Shown here: in pieces, positions 1 to 5,641 of the stretch
Layout: each line of letters starts with the position of its first letter
How positions within the stretch are numbered: position 1 is the first letter of the stretch
Source: Actinomycetes bacterium
GTDB taxonomy: Bacteria; Actinomycetota; Acidimicrobiia; Acidimicrobiales; Acidimicrobiaceae
NCBI GenBank assembly: GCA_021833085.1
Contig: JAKBGL010000054.1
Location: 1 to 7,566, forward strand
Reading direction: 5' to 3'
Length of the DNA: 7,566 nucleotides
The notes under the pieces: generated by a model
What the model was told of the DNA's origin: nothing
Databases searched by the model: none
The model's input: only the letters and a program-made list of their open reading frames with translations
Translations under genes and position numbers: made by a program

Positions 1-235
1 TGGGAGGTAGCAACGTAATAGGAAGATAGAGGTCCTTTGGATACCAAGTGGTACCCAAAGAGTCCATCAGTTCCTACAAAGTGAACACATTTACCCAGTT
101 TTTCTGAGCCAGTAACCTTCAAGAGAGTCAAAACTGAGAAACGCAACTGCTCCTACGTCTGGTTGCACGATAGATGCCTGATTAACACCAGTCACCTAGA
201 ATGTAGTTACAGTCCTAAAATAGCCCTCTAAACTG
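1..235 (-). pseudogene. Decayed fragment of a GYWL-repeat surface protein, runs off left edge
   Basis: No intact gene is present, but the minus strand reads as protein in shifting frames. One frame (195 down to 91) gives PDVGAVAFLSF followed by EGYWLRKTG and a stop. The next frame, open from 152 to the left edge, continues as KCVHFVGTDGLFG, then YHLVSKGPL and YYVATS. Removing one base from the GGG at 94-96 joins TG to KCVHF. Further upstream a third frame reads F-stop-DCNYILG at about 220-200. In that order the pieces resemble the repeat unit 'PIVGxAATPDGxGYWLVxSxGxVFxFGDAxFYGSTG' that I recall from secreted proteins of Acidimicrobiia. An in-frame TAG and at least one frameshift imply decay. 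The family match is from memory and the left boundary is cut off, so a sequencing error or chance open frames remain possible. Confidence 0.42.
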
Positions 236-301
236 CACTGGCGTGGCTAAGCTAGCCTAAAGCACCCGTCAACTGCTAGATTTCGGTCGTCAATGTCCTA
301 C

Positions 302-1402
302 CTAAAACATCCTTACCGAATCTGAGTGCAAGTAGATCAGGTGTGGTTGTCCAGATGCAGATGATCGATCCGCCTTCTTCAAACCTCCGTCCCGTTTTTG
401 ACGTTTGTTCTCATAAAGCGATGAGTCAGCTGCTACTAAAAGTTCCTCGATGGTCGAGCGTCTATCCCATTCAGCGACCCCGAACGATGCACCCGAGATC
501 CCCTGCGTCAACGTAAGAATACGAGTCAAGGCAGCCGCAGCCTGAGTCGCGTTACACTCCGGCATTACAACTACAAACTCATCGCCACCGTAACGTGCGA
601 CGAAGTCTCGTCCTCGCAAAGACGAACTCCAAGCGTAGGCGAGATCCACCAAAGCTTTGTCACCAGCCACGTGACCAAGAGAGTCGTTCAATACTTTAAA
701 ATCGTCAAGATCGATGATGGCGACCGATAGCGGCGCCTTTAACCTTTTGGCTGCCTTGATCTCTCTCGTAAGGTTCATGATCAAAAATCTTCGATTTGGC
801 AGTCCTGTTAATTCATCGAGGTATGCAAACTCTCCTAGACGTGATATCACTCTTGAGACAAACACGCCCCCAACGGTTAGGACTGCGAGTACTGGAATCC
901 ACGTAGACAGTCCAGGTCCAAAACCTTTGCCTAATCCAAGTCCCAAACTATAAAAGAACACAAGAGCGACACTCACCCACATCGCTTGGCGAAACGATAA
1001 CACGCTGTAGATCACCAATGCTAGCCAGGCGTAGGTTAGGACTAACATCGCTGAGAGTTCACCGTTGACATCAAGGTACGCAAGATAGCTCGTAATTGCT
1101 GCAGCCGCAAGCGTTCCGTATATAAAACCGTTTATCGTAGCCCGACGTCTCTTCCTTGATACACCTAGATATCCACAAAACCCTAGGGTTGCCACAAAGA
1201 TATCTAGTGGTCTAATACCAAGGTGGAAGACAAAGCTCTGATATAAAACTACAAATCCTTCAAGAAGAAAATATATTGCCAGCCATGAATGCGCTTCATT
1301 TAGGAACAGATTCGCGAAGTGATTCTGTCGCTTGTTCGAGTTGAGGAAAGAATGAACGCTCTCCCCTACTCCTTTCAAATTCCTTTGGACCCCTCTAACC
1401 AA
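302..1402 (-). CDS. Membrane-anchored GGDEF diguanylate cyclase
   Basis: This protein (366 aa) probably makes the second messenger cyclic di-GMP from two GTP at the inner face of the membrane. Residues about 40-186 hold roughly six hydrophobic segments, forming an N-terminal membrane sensor module that I cannot assign to a named family. The GGDEF domain spans about 193-335. It has DELTGLPNRR at 196-205, DLDDFK with metal-binding Asp231, the signature RYGGDEF with GGDEF at 272-276, and an RxxD inhibitory site (RGRD, 263-266) five residues ahead of it. Active-site and product-inhibition motifs are thus intact, and no EAL or HD-GYP domain follows. The start is TTG, backed by GAGGTG eight bases upstream; the next in-frame Met (119) would remove half of the membrane part. 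The gene is divergent from the cobalamin cluster, with no evident functional link to it. Confidence 0.93.
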   Translation of the reverse strand: MVRGVQRNLKGVGESVHSFLNSNKRQNHFANLFLNEAHSWLAIYFLLEGFVVLYQSFVFHLGIRPLDIFVATLGFCGYLGVSRKRRRATINGFIYGTLAAAAITSYLAYLDVNGELSAMLVLTYAWLALVIYSVLSFRQAMWVSVALVFFYSLGLGLGKGFGPGLSTWIPVLAVLTVGGVFVSRVISRLGEFAYLDELTGLPNRRFLIMNLTREIKAAKRLKAPLSVAIIDLDDFKVLNDSLGHVAGDKALVDLAYAWSSSLRGRDFVARYGGDEFVVVMPECNATQAAAALTRILTLTQGISGASFGVAEWDRRSTIEELLVAADSSLYENKRQKRDGGLKKADRSSASGQPHLIYLHSDSVRMF

Positions 1403-1410
1403 GAAGACTT

Positions 1411-1416
1411 CACCTC
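1411..1416 (-). promoter_or_regulatory. Shine-Dalgarno that sets the TTG start of the GGDEF gene
   Basis: Read on the minus strand this is GAGGTG, ending eight bases before the TTG at 1402-1400. There is no ATG or GTG in the vicinity that keeps the membrane segments, so this site supports the rare TTG start. Confidence 0.6.
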
Positions 1417-1487
1417 ACTCGCGAATTGAAATCTGAACTATCTATCGGCAAGAACAGTGGCTATCTTTAGAAGTATTAAAGTAACAC

Positions 1488-1512
1488 GACTACCAACCGT
1501 TTTTGACTACCA
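1488..1512. repeat. Short direct repeat GACTACCA x2 upstream of cbiL
   Basis: The octamer GACTACCA occurs at 1488-1495 and again at 1505-1512, with starts 17 bases apart, inside the divergent intergenic region. The spacing is longer than one helical turn and shorter than two. It could be a binding site for a regulator of either neighbouring gene, or chance. Confidence 0.25.
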
Positions 1513-1624
1513 CAACTAACATACCGCATCCGTGAGATATCCACCACAATAAGTAAACAAAAGTTTAGATTTTGATCATGATACGAAGAGCCTCATCTCC
1601 GTTTAGTTACTACAGTCATTAGCA

Positions 1625-2353
1625 ATGAAAAAGGCGCTGTCTATAACAGGCGTGGGGGTTGGTCCGGGAGATCCATCGCTCCTCACGCTTCAAGCTATTA
1701 ATTTACTCAAGCAGGCAGACCTCGTTCTTGCCCCTACTTCAGTACCCGGGCAAGGCGGTCGAGCCGAAGCAATCGTTCGCTCTGTACTCCCGGAACTAGA
1801 GATTGAAAGGGTGCTTTTTGACATGTCGTCAGGCGAGGTAGGTTCACAGGCGCGTCAAAGCTCTGCTCGGTCTGCCTCAACCTTTATCGCTAACAAAGTG
1901 GGCCAAGGTACTATTTCAAATGTCGCTTTTTTGACCCTTGGCGATCCCAATATCTACTCAACCTTCGGACTCATTGCAAAACACGTAAAACAGCTCCTTC
2001 CCGACGCGGAGGTGAGAACCACGCCAGGAATCATGGCATTTCAAGCAGTTCTATCAGAGAACCCCATGGAGCTTACAGACGAAGACGATTCGCTAGTGCT
2101 TCTAAGCGGACTTGCCAACATCGACGATATCGAGAGAGAGATCAGAGATGAACACAGAGCAGTTGTCATATACAAAGGTGGCTCAAAGATAAAAGCCATT
2201 GCCAACACTCTCAGGAACTCTGAACGGTATCTATCAGGGTTAGTAGGTGTCGAGATAGGACTCGCCACGTCTAAGGTGATGCCCCTTAGCGAGGTAGAGG
2301 GACCCCTTCCGTATCTAAGTACCGTCGTTATTCCACCGAAACCTCATGGTTGA
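1625..2353 (+). CDS. cbiL: Cobalt-factor II / precorrin-2 C20-methyltransferase (CbiL/CobI)
   Basis: This cytoplasmic, SAM-dependent enzyme methylates C20 of the corrinoid ring at the factor II / precorrin-2 stage. The 242-residue length is normal for the tetrapyrrole methylase family. Visible motifs are the N-terminal GVGVGPGDPSLLTLQA (9-24), the SAM-binding FLTLGDPNIYSTF (102-114), TTPGIMAFQA (132-141), and a C-terminal YLSTVVIPP strand. The LGDPxxYST form and the GDPSLLTL start are typical of CbiL/CobI rather than of the C11 or C17 enzymes. The ATG at 1625 gives a standard family start, although no Shine-Dalgarno is seen. It is the first rightward gene here, separated from cbiF by 95 bases. 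The name cbiL rather than cobI follows from CbiD and CbiG downstream, which indicate that the substrate already contains cobalt. Confidence 0.93.
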   Translation: MKKALSITGVGVGPGDPSLLTLQAINLLKQADLVLAPTSVPGQGGRAEAIVRSVLPELEIERVLFDMSSGEVGSQARQSSARSASTFIANKVGQGTISNVAFLTLGDPNIYSTFGLIAKHVKQLLPDAEVRTTPGIMAFQAVLSENPMELTDEDDSLVLLSGLANIDDIEREIRDEHRAVVIYKGGSKIKAIANTLRNSERYLSGLVGVEIGLATSKVMPLSEVEGPLPYLSTVVIPPKPHG

Positions 2354-2448
2354 TACGCAAAGACCTAAGTAACAGCTAATAAGCTCATAAGCACGTTCGC
2401 CCTCATATTAGGCGTTCACATAGGAGCAGTAACTCAGGAGCGTAAATA
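2354..2448 (+). other. 95-base gap between cbiL and cbiF
   Basis: This is the only sizeable gap within the cobalamin cluster. It holds no open frame of note. A four-base CGCC/GGCG stem (2399-2402 with 2411-2414) is too weak and lacks a U run, so it is not called a terminator. A TTGATA at 2350-2355 and a TAATAA at 2377-2382 are separated by 21 bases, too far apart for a good promoter. The final 13 bases carry the ribosome binding site of cbiF. Confidence 0.4.
2436..2440 (+). promoter_or_regulatory. Shine-Dalgarno AGGAG fixing the GTG start of cbiF
   Basis: AGGAG lies eight bases ahead of the GTG at 2449. It is the strongest ribosome binding site in the cobalamin cluster and decides this non-ATG start. 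Confidence 0.65.
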
Positions 2449-3258
2449 GTGATATCCCTTGTCGGTGCTGGACCCGGAGCAGATGATCTCATTACAGTTA
2501 GAGGGGCTGAAAGACTGAAAAAGGCCGAAGTAGTAATCTGGGCTTCTTCACTTATTCCGGAGGCTTTGCTTTCCTACGTGGAGGACAAAGATGCCCAGAT
2601 ATTTGACTCGGCTACAATGACACTGGAGGATGTCCTGAGCGTTTACACCTCAAAAAAAAACAGACGCGTGGTTAGGTTACACTCTGGCGATCCATCCATC
2701 TACGGTGCCGTTCAAGAACAGATCGATTTTCTCAGACACAGCGGAATCGACTTTGAAGTCATTCCTGGGGTAACCTCAGTGGCTGCAGCCGCAGCCACTT
2801 TACAACGCGAACTCACCATTCCTGGGGTCTCCCAGAACGTGGTCTTTACACGGCTCGCAAAAAAGACCTCTGCTTCTATGCCAAGTGACGAACATCTTGA
2901 GAACTACGCTCGTACTGGTGGCACCTTGTGCGTATTTTTATCAGGAGCCTATCCGAAGGAACTGCAAAAGTCGTTACTCGTCGAAGGAAGCAGATACGAT
3001 AAAGACACTACCGTAGCTATCATAGTTCGCGTCTCTTGGGATGACGAGGTCGTGAAGCTAACAACTCTTGGTAAGTTAGCGAACGCTATGAAAGAGATCG
3101 GAGCAAGACGCACTGTATTGGTTATTGTTGGAGACGCTTTGAGTAGAGAACCGCTTAGGTCTCACCTTTATAACCCAAACTTTGCTCACAAGTTTCGTAA
3201 AAAGTCTCTTGGAGATACGGCGGGACGACCCACTAAGGCGCTTCGTAGCGCACTATAG
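2449..3258 (+). CDS. cbiF: Cobalt-precorrin-4 C11-methyltransferase (CbiF/CobM)
   Basis: This SAM-dependent enzyme methylates C11 of cobalt-precorrin-4 to give cobalt-precorrin-5A, the substrate of CbiG. Family motifs are clear across the 269 residues: VGAGPGADDLITVRG (5-19), ASSLIPEALL (32-41), the SAM-loop VRLHSGDPSIYGAVQEQID (75-93), VIPGVTSVAAAAA (104-116), RELTIPGVSQNVVFTR (120-135), and a terminal SHLYNPNFAHKFR (238-250). RLHSGDPSIYGA and the VSQ...TR segment are diagnostic for CobM/CbiF. The GTG start is backed by AGGAG eight bases upstream. About 19 residues of basic tail follow the last family motif. An unbroken run of nine A at 2652-2660 encodes Lys-Lys-Asn at residues 69-71. The gene ends 12 bases before cbiD. 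Confidence 0.96.
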   Translation: MISLVGAGPGADDLITVRGAERLKKAEVVIWASSLIPEALLSYVEDKDAQIFDSATMTLEDVLSVYTSKKNRRVVRLHSGDPSIYGAVQEQIDFLRHSGIDFEVIPGVTSVAAAAATLQRELTIPGVSQNVVFTRLAKKTSASMPSDEHLENYARTGGTLCVFLSGAYPKELQKSLLVEGSRYDKDTTVAIIVRVSWDDEVVKLTTLGKLANAMKEIGARRTVLVIVGDALSREPLRSHLYNPNFAHKFRKKSLGDTAGRPTKALRSAL

Positions 3259-3270
3259 AGTGGAAATCCG

Positions 3271-4419
3271 ATGGGCAAAGATTTAAATCCAATCGACCTA
3301 CAAGACGTACTTCCGCCACCGCCACCCAATAAGCGCTCACTTCGCACTGGATGGACGACGGGGTCTTGCGCTGCCGCTGCCGCAAAAGCGTCAGTTATCG
3401 CCACTGTCTCTGGCAAAATACCAGATCGTATTTCAATACCGCTACCAAAAGGTGGACGAGCGACCTTTAACGTCTTAACTGACGCGTACAGTCGTTGCTA
3501 CATTATCAAAGACGCCGGCGACGACCCTGACTGCACAGATGGAGCTCACGTAACAGCCGAGTCATATATCGTTGTCGACTCCGATGAGATTCTAATTGAA
3601 GGCGGAGAGGGAGTAGGGACTGTCACGTTATCTGGACTTGGACTCACAGTTGGAGGACCAGCTATCAATCCAGTACCTCAAAAGATGATTAAAGAAGCGA
3701 TTCGCGAGGTCTACTCTGGAGGCGTTCGTATAGTCATATCCGTCCCTGGCGGAGAAGAGATGGCTAAGAAAACTACCAACGCACGGCTAGGAATAGTTGG
3801 AGGGATCTCAATTCTAGGAACTACAGGCGTAGTAAAACCGTTTTCAACTTCATCTTTCCGCTCAGCGATGGTTCAGCAGCTTGACGTCGCACGATCTCAA
3901 GGTGAAAGAGAGGCGATACTGGCAACAGGGTCAAAAAGTGAAAGCTGTGCCCGATACCTCTTCCCAAAGGCCAATCCTCTGGTATTTACTGAGATCGGTG
4001 ACTACAGTGGCGTGGCGCTAAAACACAGCGCAAAGGTGGGGTTCGAATCCGTTCAATGGGTAGGCATGGTCGGAAAAGTAACGAAACTCGCGCAGGGCAT
4101 GCTGATGACTCACTTTCATAGATCCAACGTAGACACGCAGGTGCTTAGAGACGCCGCCTTGGCTAGTAGATCTGCCAAGGACGTTCTCGAAGCCGCAACG
4201 GCCACCAATACCGCTCGTCACTTCTTCGAAGTATGCCTTGAACAGGGAGATCTAGAGCCTCTTCTTCACCTTGTGAAGCAGGCACGGGTAAGCTGTGCCA
4301 AAGACATCAAGTGCACTGTTAGGATCGACATAACCATGGTCGATCTAGAAGGAACGGAGGCCATAGTGTCGACAAATCCCAACCTTCCTACTCGTTACCA
4401 AAAGTGGTACAACCTTTGA
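3271..4419 (+). CDS. cbiD: Cobalt-precorrin-5B C1-methyltransferase (CbiD)
   Basis: CbiD adds the C1 methyl to cobalt-precorrin-5B and is unrelated in fold to the other ring methylases; it is a hallmark of the anaerobic pathway. The 382-residue protein shows RTGWTTGSCAAAAAKA (25-40), KDAGDDPDCTDGAHVTAE (80-97), the glycine-rich GGEGVGTVTLSGLGLTVGGP (111-130) followed by AINPVPQKMI, a RLGIVGGISILGTTGVVKP segment (172-190), and a C-terminal HFHRSNVD (281-288). These are the standard CbiD blocks in the standard order. A five-proline run (15-19) precedes the conserved core and may slow ribosomes. The ATG follows the cbiF stop by 12 bases with only a weak GAG/TGGA ribosome site, suggesting coupling to cbiF. 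The end overlaps the predicted start of cbiET by up to 16 bases. Confidence 0.97.
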   Translation: MGKDLNPIDLQDVLPPPPPNKRSLRTGWTTGSCAAAAAKASVIATVSGKIPDRISIPLPKGGRATFNVLTDAYSRCYIIKDAGDDPDCTDGAHVTAESYIVVDSDEILIEGGEGVGTVTLSGLGLTVGGPAINPVPQKMIKEAIREVYSGGVRIVISVPGGEEMAKKTTNARLGIVGGISILGTTGVVKPFSTSSFRSAMVQQLDVARSQGEREAILATGSKSESCARYLFPKANPLVFTEIGDYSGVALKHSAKVGFESVQWVGMVGKVTKLAQGMLMTHFHRSNVDTQVLRDAALASRSAKDVLEAATATNTARHFFEVCLEQGDLEPLLHLVKQARVSCAKDIKCTVRIDITMVDLEGTEAIVSTNPNLPTRYQKWYNL

Positions 4420-5639
4420 TCTCCGTTATTGGCATCGTAGGCGACTCTCTAGATGAGTTATCTCCTAACGCCCAAGCTAAGGTACTCGAAGCTAAAACGA
4501 TTATCGGAGCACCGTGGAGGGTCGAAGCCCTCTCGCATCAGCTAGATACTAGTTCCGTTGACTTGCAGCCATATCCAAAACCCTTTTATAACCTTGCCAA
4601 GACACTTGAAAGTGTGTCTCAACCATGCGTCATACTCGCAAGTGGGGATCCTGGGTTTTTTGGCGTTACTCGCTATCTTGCACAAAGTCAGTTAGAGTTT
4701 GAGGTAGTTCCTTCTCCTTCGTCTATAGCTTACGCAGCAGCAAGAGTTAAGACCGCATGGGAGAACCTGATTGTTTTGTCTGCACATGGACGAGACCAAG
4801 AACACTTTAAAGTACTGGTCCTCCGTAGCGTTTTGGATCCTTCTCAAGGTATTGCTGTACTGTGCGGACCTAATTTTCCACCTGAAAAACTCATCGAGAC
4901 ACTGCAAGATACGTTAGACCCGTCTGACGAAGTATGGATCTTTGAGAATCTGCTCACTGACAAAGAGAGAATCAGTGGTCCATCCCCAAAGATTCTACCT
5001 TACTCTGACAACTCCGTCGTGTTGGTACTTAGAAAAGCGGCAGATAGAGCGTCTTCTTTTGAGATCTCCACCAAAGCGTCACCCGTATTATCAGCCTTTG
5101 ACGAAGATAGCTTTGCTCATCTCGACAGCAACTACTCCAAGATTGAGATCAAGGCTCTCGTCCCCGCACTGCTACAGATCGACTCCCTGTCTTTTGGCAG
5201 TCGATTCTTAGAAGTTGGAGCAGGTTACGGAGGTATTGGGATCACAGTGAACCGCCTACGTCCAGACCTGCATCTTTGTCAGTTTGAACAAGATGAGATC
5301 AAGTCGGCCATTATAGAGCTAAACCTACAAACCTTCAACGTAAACTCGACCCTAATCAATAAGAGCTTCGCGCCCGAAGAGATCATAAAAATCCAACCAG
5401 AGGCGGTCTTTTTCGGAGGGGGTGGGGTTCAGCTCGCAGCCACCACCTTTAATTTGGCTCCAAGTGGAACAAGGTTCTGCGTGAGTTTTGTATCACCCGA
5501 AGAAGTGGCTCTCGCCTACAAGGTGTTTGGAAACGTAAAGGAGGTCTTTTCTCATAACGTCATACGGTTTGGCCCTAAGGAGGATCGGACTAGGCTTCTT
5601 CCTTCGAACCCCGTATTTTTGGCTTGGAACGAGTTTTAA
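4404..5639 (+). CDS. cbiET: Fused CbiE-CbiT, precorrin-6B/-7 C5,15-methyltransferase (CobL-like)
   Basis: This bifunctional protein (411 aa) methylates C5 and C15 and decarboxylates the acetate at C12, making cobalt-precorrin-8. CbiE spans about 5-212, with ISVIGIVGDS near the start, LASGDPGFFGVTRYLA (78-93), VVPSPSSIAYAAARV (101-115) and ENLIVLSAHGRD (120-131). CbiT, a class I SAM methyltransferase, spans about 228-411, with FDEDSF (232-237), YSKIEIKAL (244-252), the SAM motif FLEVGAGYGGIGI (268-280), AVFFGGGGVQLA (334-345) and a final NPVFLAW. CbiT is more divergent than CbiE: the usual EVRA and DVGxGxG are EIKA and EVGAGYG. The GTG at 4404 overlaps cbiD by 16 bases and lacks a Shine-Dalgarno. 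A TTG at 4416, sharing TTGA with the cbiD stop, would place the start right at the first CbiE strand and is an equal candidate. Confidence 0.93.
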   Translation: MVQPLISVIGIVGDSLDELSPNAQAKVLEAKTIIGAPWRVEALSHQLDTSSVDLQPYPKPFYNLAKTLESVSQPCVILASGDPGFFGVTRYLAQSQLEFEVVPSPSSIAYAAARVKTAWENLIVLSAHGRDQEHFKVLVLRSVLDPSQGIAVLCGPNFPPEKLIETLQDTLDPSDEVWIFENLLTDKERISGPSPKILPYSDNSVVLVLRKAADRASSFEISTKASPVLSAFDEDSFAHLDSNYSKIEIKALVPALLQIDSLSFGSRFLEVGAGYGGIGITVNRLRPDLHLCQFEQDEIKSAIIELNLQTFNVNSTLINKSFAPEEIIKIQPEAVFFGGGGVQLAATTFNLAPSGTRFCVSFVSPEEVALAYKVFGNVKEVFSHNVIRFGPKEDRTRLLPSNPVFLAWNEF

Positions 5640-5641
5640 CA

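Larger units (their letters stand above)
1403..1624. promoter_or_regulatory. Divergent intergenic region between the GGDEF gene and cbiL
   Basis: These 222 bases must carry the promoters of the minus-strand GGDEF gene and, if the cluster starts here, of the cobalamin genes. I see no convincing paired -35/-10 on either strand. The ATG of cbiL has no Shine-Dalgarno ahead of it. A TACAGT at 1611-1616 fits the TAnnnT -10 pattern and ends eight bases before that ATG, which would suit a leaderless transcript, but this is weak. TAGATT at 1566-1571 is another candidate -10. A short perfect palindrome, ATCATGAT, lies at 1575-1582. I found no cobalamin riboswitch B12-box or other conserved riboswitch core by eye. 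Confidence 0.35.

Noticed and set aside
35..60. Strong hairpin: two 11-base arms with one mismatch and an AAGT loop, considered as a terminator or operator.
   Set aside because: No U run follows on either strand, and the arms fall within the minus-strand protein-like reading of the relic gene (LFGYHLVSKG), so the symmetry is probably incidental.
245..257. GGCTA/TAGCC stem with a three-base loop downstream of the GGDEF stop.
   Set aside because: The stem is only five base pairs and no T-rich tract follows on either strand, so it cannot be called a terminator.
231..260. GCCAC/CAGTG-like words considered as part of a B12-box on the minus strand.
   Set aside because: The rest of the riboswitch core is absent, and no cobalamin gene follows on that strand.
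714..953. Plus-strand open frame of 79 codons inside the GGDEF gene.
   Set aside because: It is antisense to a clear GGDEF coding region and has no recognisable protein features.
1503..1531. TTGACT considered as a -35 element for cbiL.
   Set aside because: No acceptable -10 hexamer lies 16-18 bases downstream, and it would be over 100 bases from the gene.
3186..3416. Minus-strand open frame across the cbiF-cbiD junction.
   Set aside because: It is antisense to the conserved ends of both genes; the Gly and Ala runs merely mirror the proline and alanine codons of CbiD.
4942..5211. Plus-strand open frame of 89 codons within cbiET.
   Set aside because: It is out of frame with a well-supported CbiET protein and shows no domain or ribosome site.
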